Positions 16,593 through 25,769 of a stretch of DNA of 64,000 nucleotides are shown here, in pieces (the first letter of the stretch is position 1; each line of letters begins with the position of its first letter). The DNA lies in the NCBI GenBank assembly GCA_002431395.1, contig DJEU01000065.1, positions 67,028 through 131,027 of the forward strand. The letters run 5' to 3'. The notes below the pieces were generated by a model. It made no database searches. It was not told the DNA's origin and saw only the letters and a list, made by a program, of their open reading frames with translations. A program made the translations under genes and the position numbers. The DNA comes from Lachnoclostridium sp. UBA5890 (lineage in GTDB: Bacteria; Bacillota; Clostridia; Lachnospirales; Lachnospiraceae).

Positions 16593-19500
16593 TTATTTCT
16601 TTATTTTTACTTTTTTAACAGCACTCCATTTCCCATACACTTTCTTTCCATCTACCAGTTTGTATGCTCTCACTCGAACAAAATAAGTCTTTTTCTTTTT
16701 CAACTTCTTTATCGTAACAGAGGTTGACTTGACCGTTTTACTCTTGGCTTTTTTGAACTTTTTGTTTGGCGCATACTGAATCTGGTAACCGGAAACGTTT
16801 GTAAGTTTTTTCCAGGTGGCTTTCACTTTACATTTTCCAGATACTTTTAGTTTACTAAACTTAACCCGCGGTACCTTTGCACCTTCCGTAACACTTGTAT
16901 TTCCATTTGTTACATTTTGGGGAACGGAAGTTGCTGTTTGTTTATTATCCGACAAGTATCCCGTATTTGAGGGTATTTCTGTTGATGGTACTGTCGGTGT
17001 CACCGTTGGTGTTGCGGTTGGCTTTAAAGTTGGAGGCGTTGTTGGTTTAACTGTTGGCGTTTCCATTGGTTGTTTCGTTGGCACAACAGTTGGCGTTACG
17101 GTCGGTGTTTGCGTTGGTAATACAGTCGGTGTTGGTGTGGCATCCGATGCCACTTCCTTTTCCATCACAATGCTATTATTCCAAAGCTCATATTCCGTTT
17201 CTTCCTGATTTACTTCCAAATACAATATCTTCGTTCCGGCTATATCATTTCTTGTCGCTTTGTTCCATATCTTCACAAGTGAAATATCTTTCGATTGTCC
17301 CGATGATAATGTTTCCAATGTTTCTGTATGTATTACATTACCGTTTTCCCCACCATCTTTAACAACCAAAGATACATTTCCCGCCTCATTAGCACCATTA
17401 TTAGTTACTGTTATTAAATCATTATTTTTCGCTGTAACAGCAAGATCACTTGTTATCGTTTCAATCGTTTGTTTCGTTGTCAACTGCTGTTCAAATGTTT
17501 CATCCGATGTAACAGAAACCGTGATATCCGAAGTAGTAAAGTTTGCTGGAACAGAAATCAGTACCTCCTGCTCACTTTGCATACCAGCAGCTAATTTATC
17601 TACAAACGTTCCCTCATGCAACACATTGCCAGAAGCATCTTTTACTGTGATTTTCACGTGGTTCAAATCGGTTGTACCGGTATTGGATACAGTAACCAAA
17701 ATCGGATTTTCTTTGTCCGTACCAAAACTTAGAACATCATAAGCAATATTGGTAACCTCCGCCTGACTCCGTTTGGTCTCATTTTTATATTTTAATACCG
17801 TCGCACCATATGGATTTTCTTTTGAAGTATCCACTTCCTGCTCCGTATAAACAACTCCCGGTTCTTCACTATTTTTTAAGAGCGCAAAGCCACTGACATA
17901 GCCCCCATCTTCGGTAAGAGCAGTAGCAACGGATTCCTCTCCTATCTTTTGTTTATAAATTTCGCTATTAAAGTTATCCTGCCCAATCCAGTAAACAACA
18001 TCTTCATATACGTCATAGGATGAAGCACATGCAACTTGCAAATTTTCTGTCTTCCCACCAGCATAGCGCATAAGCGTCCCATCCTGAATAAAGTAAAACT
18101 TTCCATCGATGCATTTTACTGCCTGCATTCCGGTATCCGCAGTTGCGATTGTTTTACCATTTACCAAAAGGTTCTCTCCCTGAACCATAGCCAATGAAAA
18201 TTCGTCTCCAACATAACCATAAGCAAAGTCACTGATTGTATCATCAGTACGGTATAATTCTTCCGGAGCAGCCCAGCTGTCCTCAGCCAATTTACTTCGA
18301 TAAATCTTAGTCTTACCTTCTTCTAACAATGCATCACCAGAAGAGTTTTCGCCCCAAACGGCATACAAATCTGCTCCGTCTGACGTAAACTGGTATTTAT
18401 AACTCCAATTTTTTCCCGCTTCACGCAATGTAACAACCTTATCAAAAGTTTGATTTTCTTCATCATATCTTGCAATTTTTAATGTCAAGTGCCGCAGGAT
18501 TTCCTCCTCGGACATATCTTCCGTGATTGCCACATCACTGTTTTCGTACATCACATAAGTAAATCCATTGTAAGAAAGCATCTGTGCTGCCGTATCCAGC
18601 CGTCCCGTCTTGTCAACCGGTTTGCCATCACTCCATGCACCATTCTGATACAAACGGTACATCAGTGTTGTCTGGCCGCCGGAACTTTCCTCGGTATCAT
18701 CCAAATAAATCATAAGTGCCGTTCCGTCCGCATACGTCGTTATCGCCGGCTTTGCGTTTTCATAAACAAGCGATTCCTGTGCCGAGTCCAGCAAATTCTG
18801 ACTCTTTTTAACCGATTGAATCTCTTTTTTTGTCACAGGAGTACTTCTCTTATATGTCATTTTACTGATGCTTTTTGTCGTCTTTCCTAAGTTGGGATAC
18901 AACTCCAATCTGGAAAATTTCCAATCTTTATACCCTGATAGTCCAGGCACTTTTGTATCTGCTTGAACATAAAATTTTCCTGTCAAATAAGCCGAAACAG
19001 AATTTGAAAAACTCTTCCACGGAAAAGAAACTTTGCCACCAATTTCTCCCTCAATTCCGCCTTTCAAATCGACAACTACAGCATCCGCCCCCAATGCAAT
19101 ATGTGGCTTAATGGCAAGATTTAACTCTCCACTTGGTGTAATAACTTTTTGCGGATTCATCGTAAGACAGATTTTGCCATCTACACTCCCGGACACACCA
19201 AATTCCGAATATACAACCCACCAGAGCGGCACCTTTACACTTCCACCGGCTTCTAGGGTCGCCGTCATGCCGCCTTCTTCAAAACCAATCACGTTGCAAT
19301 TATCATCTAATTTTAACTTTACATAACCTACCGCATTACCATTCACATGAAACGCTGCACTTCCATTTACTTTCTTTAACTTTCCGCGTAGTTTAGAAAA
19401 CTGATTCCATAGTTTTGTTGTATTGACTTTTCCACCACAGGATTTAACCAGCGATTTTACGTCCTGGTAAGATTCACGCCAATAGGTGTCATTCGGATCT

Positions 19501-20630
19501 TTTTTCACAGTAGCACTATTATTAGACTTAATTCCTAATAATACCTCCGCTGTCTTATTCTTGGCATCAATATTCAGCGTCATGTTAGACGCATCGAAAA
19601 AGGATAAATCCATCGACATCTTTTGTTTAAAAATATTGAATGTATTGTTGCCAATACTGATTTCCGGTCCTTTTAATTCGGCTGCGCCAAGGTTTGAAAA
19701 ATTAGGCAATGACTTTTCAATGTTTGTAATATATTTTTTGTCTTCAGTGCTGATAACAGGCGTTGGAGTAGGCTTTGATGTCGGCGTAGGTGTTGGTGTC
19801 GCCTGCGACGAACCACCTCCCCCATTTGCTGTAACTTTTCCTGCATAACTCCAAAGAGTAGAAGAGGAAAGATTTAAATGCAAAGCGGGCCGAACCGCAA
19901 AATGATTATAGTTGACATCATAACCATCGTAAAAGCCGCGGCCAATGTAATACACATAGGATGCATCATCACTAAGTCTGCCCGGCGACCGCAGCCACCA
20001 ATCGCCGTTCCCCTCGTACTCCGACTCCGTACTCGTGTCCGTCGACGCTCCGCACTCCTTTGCATATGCTGTATTTTTTGCTTCTCTTGTTTCACTGTCG
20101 GCATGAAACTCGCCATTAAATCCATAAGCCGTATTACTTGCTTCTGCAATGGACAGAAGATACACTTTATCTGTGGTATTCTCTCCACCTTCTGTATCCC
20201 AATATGGATTATCCTCGTTCACAACTGTTGTGTTCTTTATGGCCGCCTGTTCTGCCGATGTAAATGCCATATTTAAAAATGTATTATTCAGCCAAGTGCG
20301 AAGAGTACAGGTTGCCCATGTCACATCTACCCATTTCTCGTTATAGGGTTTAGCATCCAGGTTTTTGTCTGCCAGCAAAAAGGCATCCTTTCCATTTACG
20401 GAAAGGACTCGCCATTTAATTGGTTCTTTTGTGGAACTGTTACTTTGATAGTAGTTTCCAAAATAGATACAATCCCATGTTGTTACACCGTTTCCATTGG
20501 TAGTTGGGTTTTGCAAATCAACTGCTGCCTTAACCGGTGTGGATTGTCCCAGCGTAATCTCGCACAGGGATAGCACCATTACCAGCGCAAGTAATCCCGC
20601 CAGCAGGCGTTTTGTTTGTCTTCTTTTCAT
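16593..20630 (-). CDS. Giant secreted DUF6273 / CARDB-like / FN3 surface protein
   Basis: A 1345-residue exported protein. The signal peptide ends near VKA. A DUF6273 domain follows (about 45-265; IKWRVLSVNGKDAFLLADKN, WWLRSPG, FAVRPALHLN), then a TPTPTSKPTP linker, a middle region with beta-propeller-like repeats (about 620-960), paired CARDB-like Ig domains (about 970-1180; VSNTGTTDLNHVKITVKDAS, VTNNGANEAGNVSLVVKDG), a second Thr-Pro linker, and a strongly basic C-terminal FN3 domain. There is no sortase motif. The start at 20630 follows AGGAGGAGCATT. The CARDB-like domains often mediate adhesion or assembly; the exact role is unknown. It is the third protein here with the same overall design. 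Confidence 0.72.
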   Translation of the reverse strand: MKRRQTKRLLAGLLALVMVLSLCEITLGQSTPVKAAVDLQNPTTNGNGVTTWDCIYFGNYYQSNSSTKEPIKWRVLSVNGKDAFLLADKNLDAKPYNEKWVDVTWATCTLRTWLNNTFLNMAFTSAEQAAIKNTTVVNEDNPYWDTEGGENTTDKVYLLSIAEASNTAYGFNGEFHADSETREAKNTAYAKECGASTDTSTESEYEGNGDWWLRSPGRLSDDASYVYYIGRGFYDGYDVNYNHFAVRPALHLNLSSSTLWSYAGKVTANGGGGSSQATPTPTPTSKPTPTPVISTEDKKYITNIEKSLPNFSNLGAAELKGPEISIGNNTFNIFKQKMSMDLSFFDASNMTLNIDAKNKTAEVLLGIKSNNSATVKKDPNDTYWRESYQDVKSLVKSCGGKVNTTKLWNQFSKLRGKLKKVNGSAAFHVNGNAVGYVKLKLDDNCNVIGFEEGGMTATLEAGGSVKVPLWWVVYSEFGVSGSVDGKICLTMNPQKVITPSGELNLAIKPHIALGADAVVVDLKGGIEGEIGGKVSFPWKSFSNSVSAYLTGKFYVQADTKVPGLSGYKDWKFSRLELYPNLGKTTKSISKMTYKRSTPVTKKEIQSVKKSQNLLDSAQESLVYENAKPAITTYADGTALMIYLDDTEESSGGQTTLMYRLYQNGAWSDGKPVDKTGRLDTAAQMLSYNGFTYVMYENSDVAITEDMSEEEILRHLTLKIARYDEENQTFDKVVTLREAGKNWSYKYQFTSDGADLYAVWGENSSGDALLEEGKTKIYRSKLAEDSWAAPEELYRTDDTISDFAYGYVGDEFSLAMVQGENLLVNGKTIATADTGMQAVKCIDGKFYFIQDGTLMRYAGGKTENLQVACASSYDVYEDVVYWIGQDNFNSEIYKQKIGEESVATALTEDGGYVSGFALLKNSEEPGVVYTEQEVDTSKENPYGATVLKYKNETKRSQAEVTNIAYDVLSFGTDKENPILVTVSNTGTTDLNHVKITVKDASGNVLHEGTFVDKLAAGMQSEQEVLISVPANFTTSDITVSVTSDETFEQQLTTKQTIETITSDLAVTAKNNDLITVTNNGANEAGNVSLVVKDGGENGNVIHTETLETLSSGQSKDISLVKIWNKATRNDIAGTKILYLEVNQEETEYELWNNSIVMEKEVASDATPTPTVLPTQTPTVTPTVVPTKQPMETPTVKPTTPPTLKPTATPTVTPTVPSTEIPSNTGYLSDNKQTATSVPQNVTNGNTSVTEGAKVPRVKFSKLKVSGKCKVKATWKKLTNVSGYQIQYAPNKKFKKAKSKTVKSTSVTIKKLKKKKTYFVRVRAYKLVDGKKVYGKWSAVKKVKIKK
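16978..17143 (-). repeat. Thr-Pro linker-coding repeat
   Basis: Degenerate units on + such as GTTGGTGTTGCGGTTGGC encode TPTVTPT/TPTVKPTTPPT-type sequence between the CARDB-like and FN3 parts of the surface protein. It is less regular than the repeat at 12370 and therefore older or less active. Confidence 0.75.
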
Positions 20631-20648
20631 AATGCTCCTCCTATTAAA

Positions 20649-20909
20649 TCACTTGATTTTTTCGATTGTTTTATATTTTATATATACCGGCACTACATAA
20701 TACGCCGTATAACCTCCATACAATTTTCCTCGTACCTTAACATGTTTTCCACGAAGTTGATACAATTTATTCTTCTTACTGTCGCCAGAATACATTAGTG
20801 CAAGTTGAACTTTCTTGGCTACGGGTTTTCCAACCAATTCCGTTTCTAGCTTAAATTTTTTATCCAATTTAAGAAGGTACACAAAATTTTCAAACCATCT
20901 GCCCTCCAT
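20649..20909 (-). CDS. Small DUF4431-like domain protein (86 aa)
   Basis: A basic 86-residue protein starting 7 bases after the stop of the 373-residue gene, with AGGA as ribosome site. The pattern VYLLKLDKKF ... LRGKHVKVRGKLYGGYTAYY ... VPVYIKY resembles the DUF4431 OB-like domain, normally found at the end of larger secreted proteins. It has no signal peptide. It may be a genuine small partner of the upstream protein, or the detached C-terminal domain of an ancestral fusion. No open frame continues upstream past a TAG right before the start, so a simple recent frameshift is not evident. Confidence 0.5.
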   Translation of the reverse strand: MEGRWFENFVYLLKLDKKFKLETELVGKPVAKKVQLALMYSGDSKKNKLYQLRGKHVKVRGKLYGGYTAYYVVPVYIKYKTIEKIK

Positions 20910-20916
20910 GCTTTTC

Positions 20917-22038
20917 CTAATCTAGCAACCAATTAACCACCTGACTTTTGTCAAGTTCCAACCCACACCATTTGCCTTTCCAATCATCACTGCTGCAAAA
21001 AGCATTTTCTGCGGTCATTTCTTGGCTAGAATTTTTCTGATTATTTTTAACTACAACACGCACTTTTCCAACCGTCTTGTATACCCATTTATTGTTGCGA
21101 TCAGAAAGAATTAAATTAGGATATGTCAATAATGTTGTTGCCGGACTCAGCGTATAACTCCACTGTTTACTTTTATTATTTGAATATAAGTAATACGAAG
21201 TGATACATGTACCTTCATTAAATTCTTTCTTTACAATCCAGTTTTTCCCCAACGCCTTAATTTTTCCACTTTCTAATTGTTTGCGTTGTTTCGATGTCCT
21301 TACTACATCTACCGGACATCTGCCAGTGCCTTCTAAAACAATCTTATCATCCTGCATTTTTGCCGAATTTATCTTTAATTCAAGTATTTTTTCCTTTCCG
21401 TTAGCATTAAAAAGATTTGTAATTTTTTTGCTTTTCACTTTGCAAAGAAACTTGTCTCGATTTTTTGGTGTATTTCTATGATACTCATAGACTATTCCTT
21501 TGTTCTTTTTAAAGAAATTTTTATACTGCTTTTCTGAAATCCATTTCCCATTTAATTGAGGTTTTCGCACTGTACATGAATCGTTGTACCAACGATATCC
21601 AATTTCGCCTATTTTCTTCAGTTTTCCCTGCTTATTCATGGCATACATGGAATTATTATTACTTGTACCACCATCATAAAGGATCAAACATTTTTTGTTT
21701 GGCAGATAAGACACATTCTGTTCCGCTTGTATTATCACACTGTTTCTTTTCGTGATATTCGCTAATTCTTTTACTTTTCCATCTCTATATGTAAAAATAC
21801 AATTTAAGGATTTACTTTGCTCATGCACAAAACCCGTTATTAATTCCGGGACACCATCCTTATTTATATCAAGAACGATAAAAGAATTGTCTCTACTCGT
21901 ATCTGTGGATTGTAAATATTTGGCATACGCTTGCTTTGCCTGTTGTGCTTTTGTTTTCGCGTGAAGAATTGTATTGCACGTAAAAATGCAAAAGCCTGCA
22001 AGTATTACCAAAAATAAAATCTGTTTTCTTTTCTTCAT
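20917..22038 (-). CDS. Secreted hypothetical protein with FG-GAP/VCBS-like start
   Basis: A 373-residue exported protein: signal peptide about 1-27 (ILFLVILAGFCIFTCNTILHA). An N-terminal region then carries an EF-hand-like acidic loop within an FG-GAP-type strand (VLDINKDGVPELITG) and readout-like strands (CIFTYRDGKVKELANI, MYAMNKQGKLKKIG). The C-terminal half is unassigned. The 86-residue DUF4431-like gene follows at once. No enzymatic motif is seen. The function is unknown; Lachnospiraceae carry many such surface proteins. Confidence 0.6.
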   Translation of the reverse strand: MKKRKQILFLVILAGFCIFTCNTILHAKTKAQQAKQAYAKYLQSTDTSRDNSFIVLDINKDGVPELITGFVHEQSKSLNCIFTYRDGKVKELANITKRNSVIIQAEQNVSYLPNKKCLILYDGGTSNNNSMYAMNKQGKLKKIGEIGYRWYNDSCTVRKPQLNGKWISEKQYKNFFKKNKGIVYEYHRNTPKNRDKFLCKVKSKKITNLFNANGKEKILELKINSAKMQDDKIVLEGTGRCPVDVVRTSKQRKQLESGKIKALGKNWIVKKEFNEGTCITSYYLYSNNKSKQWSYTLSPATTLLTYPNLILSDRNNKWVYKTVGKVRVVVKNNQKNSSQEMTAENAFCSSDDWKGKWCGLELDKSQVVNWLLD

Positions 22039-22102
22039 GATTTAATTTTCCTCTCTCTTTTTTTTTAATTAGGAGCGGTTTTCCCCCTGATAAAGTCAAT
22101 TA

Positions 22103-23116
22103 TTAATTATAGACTTGGGCATCTGTGATCATCATATCATGGTATTCCCATCTTGTAGAAATCGCCACTATCTTAATATATTTGGCATGGGAAATCTCAA
22201 TATCAAATGGAATCGCTTTTGTCTTGTAATCCATTTTCGGTGATTCATAAATCTTAACTCCATCTGCGTAAATCTGAACCCATGTAATTTCATCATCTTT
22301 CAATTCCTTTGAACGAACAATGTTTCCAGACAATTTGGAATATTCCCCTCCAAGATAATATTCAATGTAACGATCTCCTTTTTCAACTGCTTGAATTAAA
22401 ATTGGATTTGTCACCACATTATCCCAGCGGTCTGTTTTTGTTCCTTTGTAATTTTCTGCAAGATAACTATCAAACGGCGTTATATCCCACAAATTCTTCC
22501 ACAATTCCACATATTGATAGTGCAGTGTTGTATTTCCTACCCCGTCCTTTACACAAATTGTATAGTATCCCGGTTCTGCTGCCTGAAATGTGGGAGCCGC
22601 ACTATCTAATGCTGTATATACGGCCGGATTCGTATTATTCAAATATCCTTTGGCAAAACCCATATACGAAATTCCATTTGCGTCTGAAGCACTCGCCGTA
22701 ACCGTTGCCACTTTATTTGATACGGTATAACCTGACTGTACATCCGGCAGATGTCTATCAATGCAGTTCACGCTGATATTACGGATGGTATACTTGTTCT
22801 TTTTGTTTTTAATCCGCACAGAATACCAGCCATTTGACGACGCGCTGAATTTTCTTGGCTTTGTTATGTTTTTCGCTTTTTTCCAATACTTATTCGCTGA
22901 TTTTGTTACCTTCCCGGCACGCCATTTTATTTCTTTAATTTTGCTTCCCTTATTTAATTTAACGGCTACGCTGACATTTCGATTGGTAGGGGTAACGATA
23001 GACGGAGTTAAACTAAAACCGGTTCCTTTTGCCTTTTTGGCGGCGTTTACCGGCATCGTCATTGCCAACATACCCACTACTGCTGTTACTCCAAATAAAA
23101 TCACTTGCTTTTTCAT
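22103..23116 (-). CDS. Secreted protein with Ig-like and NPCBM-like C-terminal domain
   Basis: A 337-residue exported protein with a signal peptide ending near VNA. A lysine-rich beta region (35-120) and an Ig-like domain (YTVSNKVATVTASASDANGI, YYTICVKDGVGN) are followed by a C-terminal region resembling the NPCBM/discoidin-type glycan-binding fold (ITWVQIYADGVKIYESPKM, YIKIVAISTRWEYHDMMITD). I chose the ATG at 23116 because GGAGGATGGAAAC precedes it; the upstream ATG would put that site inside the gene. A carbohydrate-binding surface protein is the best guess. Confidence 0.6.
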   Translation of the reverse strand: MKKQVILFGVTAVVGMLAMTMPVNAAKKAKGTGFSLTPSIVTPTNRNVSVAVKLNKGSKIKEIKWRAGKVTKSANKYWKKAKNITKPRKFSASSNGWYSVRIKNKKNKYTIRNISVNCIDRHLPDVQSGYTVSNKVATVTASASDANGISYMGFAKGYLNNTNPAVYTALDSAAPTFQAAEPGYYTICVKDGVGNTTLHYQYVELWKNLWDITPFDSYLAENYKGTKTDRWDNVVTNPILIQAVEKGDRYIEYYLGGEYSKLSGNIVRSKELKDDEITWVQIYADGVKIYESPKMDYKTKAIPFDIEISHAKYIKIVAISTRWEYHDMMITDAQVYN

Positions 23117-23185
23117 GTTTCCATCCTCCATTTTTTGCTTTGCCCCATTCGGGTCAACTCCTGTTGCTTGATTTTTATCTACTCC

Positions 23186-23212
23186 GATTGGAATTCATTT
23201 TCTTTTCCAATC
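23186..23212. terminator. Short perfect hairpin between two secreted-protein genes
   Basis: Arms GATTGGAA and TTCCAATC around an 11-base loop, 16 bases past the stop of the upstream lipoprotein gene. There is no T-run on the - strand side, so this may be a weak terminator or processing hairpin. Confidence 0.35.
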
Positions 23213-23227
23213 AAAATTCACTACCGA

Positions 23228-23944
23228 CTATTCTTCCATTGATTCGCTATCATAATCTTGCAATGTACTTGGTTCTCCATCTATATAAATTCCTTCTGTT
23301 CCAAGTTCATCAAACACAACTTCTTTGTCTTTTGTCTTCTCTGTATCACGAATCAGTAAAAATTTATCTTCATTTTGAAACAGCATATAGGAACTTTGAT
23401 ACACTTCGATATGCCCCGTAAAATACACGTCGTCTTCCGCACTCGGATATCCTTCATATTCGTAAACAAAACCTTCTCGGGATACGTAATTCCCTGTTTC
23501 ATCCGTAATAAGATTAAAATGATACCACTTTTCTGATTTGCTATAAAATGCAACCTCGCCTTCTTTTTCTTGATACATACGTAACCCATCTGTATTTACC
23601 AACGACTTTAATATTTCGTCATCTTGCATTTTTGCAAATTTTCCCAATGCTCTGCCTCTATAGCGATCACTTCCAAGCCAATAAGTTGTTACCATTCCCT
23701 CTTTCCCATCAGTAGTAAAAATTTTCATTAAACTTATCTCACTATCTTTACCAATTGGGTTATCCCCTTTATGATAATATCCTGTGTATACAATCACATC
23801 ATCCTTAAATAATTCAGAAAAGCAAATGATATTATCATTGATTCCACCATCATTTACATCTTCTTCTCTATTTGTATCACATCCTGTCGTTATCAATAAT
23901 GTCAAACACATTACCAAAAAACATATCCAACTTTTTCTTCTCAT
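23228..23944 (-). CDS. Hypothetical lipoprotein
   Basis: A 238-residue protein with a lipoprotein signal (MRRKSWICFLVMCLTLLITT followed by GCDTN, Cys near residue 22), so it is probably lipid-anchored outside the membrane. The mature part is acidic and rich in aromatic residues, with no family I recognise. The ATG at 23944 follows GAGGATGAATCT; a longer reading from 24001 lacks a ribosome site and would bury the lipobox. It lies upstream of the NPCBM-like gene on the same strand. Confidence 0.6.
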   Translation of the reverse strand: MRRKSWICFLVMCLTLLITTGCDTNREEDVNDGGINDNIICFSELFKDDVIVYTGYYHKGDNPIGKDSEISLMKIFTTDGKEGMVTTYWLGSDRYRGRALGKFAKMQDDEILKSLVNTDGLRMYQEKEGEVAFYSKSEKWYHFNLITDETGNYVSREGFVYEYEGYPSAEDDVYFTGHIEVYQSSYMLFQNEDKFLLIRDTEKTKDKEVVFDELGTEGIYIDGEPSTLQDYDSESMEE

Positions 23945-24116
23945 AGATTCATCCTCACATTTCTTCCACTTTTTCCCATCCCCACTTTCACTATAGCACA
24001 ATTTGTTCTGTAAATCAATAGTCCATTTTGTTCTATGTGTGTGAATTTTATTATTACCTCTTTATAATAATAAAATATGCGGTGGAACATTATACAAACG
24101 GATTGGAGGCTTTGAG

Positions 24117-24356
24117 ATGAAATTACAGCGTCTCCGTGATTTGCGGGAAGACCACGACCTTAAGCAGACGGATATCGCCGATTATTTGCATATTAGTCAG
24201 CGAACTTATTCTCATTATGAAACAGACAGCAGAAGCATTCCTTTAGAACAATTGATCCGCCTCGCAGTATATTACGAAACAAGCTTAGATTATCTTGCCA
24301 ATCTTACGGATAATAAAAAACCTTATCCACGCGGCAAACACGCGCCTGAAAAATAA
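24117..24356 (+). CDS. Small XRE-family HTH regulator
   Basis: A 79-residue protein that is almost entirely a Cro/C1-type helix-turn-helix (LRDLREDHDLKQTDIADYLH, then SQRTYSHYETDSRSIPLEQL). Proteins of this size are common in Lachnospiraceae as stand-alone regulators. GGAGG lies upstream of the ATG. It is monocistronic, diverging from the lipoprotein gene and converging on pbuX, with a shared terminator. Target unknown. Confidence 0.85.
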   Translation: MKLQRLRDLREDHDLKQTDIADYLHISQRTYSHYETDSRSIPLEQLIRLAVYYETSLDYLANLTDNKKPYPRGKHAPEK

Positions 24357-24357
24357 C

Positions 24358-24402
24358 AAAAACAGCCTGGAGTAACAAAATTGCTAATCCAAGCTGTTTT
24401 TT
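24358..24402. terminator. Bidirectional intrinsic terminator
   Basis: Arms AACAGCCTGGA (24361-24371) and TCCAAGCTGTT (24388-24398) pair with one mismatch. T-runs lie on the + side (TTTTTT) and, on the - strand, TTTTTGTT. It serves the convergent XRE gene and pbuX. Confidence 0.85.
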
Positions 24403-24435
24403 CACGCAAATTATCAACTACCTATCAACGAAACT

Positions 24436-25749
24436 CTATCCCTGCTCTTTCTCCTTTGGCAGCACAAGATTCGCAACAATTGCAATCAAAAATACCGTTG
24501 CCACGCAGTTATCCGCGAAAACATTCTGCACGACGTCTGGAAAGATGGAGAAGATTTCCGGCACCTGCGTAAAGCCGATCCCTACACTGAGCGAAAGAGC
24601 GGCGATCGTGATGTTACGCTGGCTGAAGCCACAGTTGCTGATCATCTGAAGACCACTGATCACGATATTTCCAAACATAATGATCGTACAGCCACCGAGA
24701 ACAGCTTCCGGAAGCGTGTTAAGCAATGCGCCAAAAATTGGGAATAATCCGGCAAGGATCATGATTCCCGCTCCGGTTGCGATCGTAAAACGGTTGATTA
24801 CTTTTGTCATCGCGATCAATCCGACATTCTGGCTGAACGATGTGATCGGAAGACATCCAAACAACGCTGAAAGAGAACTGATGTATCCGTCACAGGCGAT
24901 CGAGCCGGTGATCTCTTTATCCGTTACTTCACGGTTCAATGCCGACGCCGCAAGAGCAGACGTATCTCCAATCGTCTCTGTCGCAGAGACAAGGAAAATC
25001 AGGATGACCGTCACAATCGGTCCGACGTGAAATTCCGGAGTAAATGGCATAAAACGAGGAATTGCGATAACTCCGCATTCTTTCAATGCCGAAAAATCGA
25101 CAACTCCCATACACGCAGCTACGATATATCCCACTACAAGACCAAACAAAACCGACAATTGTTTAAAATAGGATTTGGCAAAAATCTGAAAAAGCAGGCA
25201 GGCAAGCAATGTGATAAAGCCCAGCAGAAGATTTTTCCAAGAGCCAAAATCCGGTGAACCGGACCCGCCGCCAAACGAAGTCGCGCCGACCGAAAGAAGC
25301 GAAAAACCAATGGCGGTAACGACACTTGCTGCCACGATCGGAGATACAAGTTTTCTCCAGTATTTAGCAAAAAGTCCCAGGGTACCTTCGACTAGACCAC
25401 CGACCAGTATTGCACCCACGACACTTCCATAACCATATTCCGGTCCGATCACACAAAAAATGCTTACAAAAGTAAAACTGATTCCCATTACGATCGGGAG
25501 CCCGGATCCAATCTTCCAAAGAGGAAAAAGCTGGATCAAACTGCCGATACCGGCGATCATCATCGCACATTGGACAAGATTAGTCGTCTGTGCTGCAGAC
25601 AATCCACAGGCCCCTGCGACAATCAGAATCGGCGCAATATTTGCTACAAACATCGCCAGTATATGCTGTAAGCCAAATGGAATGGCTTTACCAACCGGCA
25701 CCTTGCCATCCAGTTTGTAAATATTTTCAATGCTTTTGTCGTTATTCAT
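24436..25749 (-). CDS. pbuX: Xanthine/uracil-type nucleobase permease (NCS2)
   Basis: Polytopic membrane symporter of the nucleobase-cation symporter 2 family, 437 residues with about 12-14 helices. It begins with the family opening GKAIPFGLQHILAMFVANIAP. The signature around FVSATETIGDTSALAASALNR and the stretch GCLPITSFSQNVGLIAMTKV are typical. It follows xpt by 20 bases on the same transcript, which supports xanthine as substrate. The ATG at 25749 follows GGAGGAGAATACG. Substrate choice between xanthine and other purines rests on context. Confidence 0.9.
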   Translation of the reverse strand: MNNDKSIENIYKLDGKVPVGKAIPFGLQHILAMFVANIAPILIVAGACGLSAAQTTNLVQCAMMIAGIGSLIQLFPLWKIGSGLPIVMGISFTFVSIFCVIGPEYGYGSVVGAILVGGLVEGTLGLFAKYWRKLVSPIVAASVVTAIGFSLLSVGATSFGGGSGSPDFGSWKNLLLGFITLLACLLFQIFAKSYFKQLSVLFGLVVGYIVAACMGVVDFSALKECGVIAIPRFMPFTPEFHVGPIVTVILIFLVSATETIGDTSALAASALNREVTDKEITGSIACDGYISSLSALFGCLPITSFSQNVGLIAMTKVINRFTIATGAGIMILAGLFPIFGALLNTLPEAVLGGCTIIMFGNIVISGLQMISNCGFSQRNITIAALSLSVGIGFTQVPEIFSIFPDVVQNVFADNCVATVFLIAIVANLVLPKEKEQG

Positions 25750-25769
25750 CGTATTCTCCTCCAAAAAAT

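Noticed and set aside
7932..20630. Sortase-anchored (LPXTG) or S-layer-homology surface proteins
   Set aside because: None of the three C-termini shows LPXTG plus a membrane segment and positive tail, and no SLH repeats were found.
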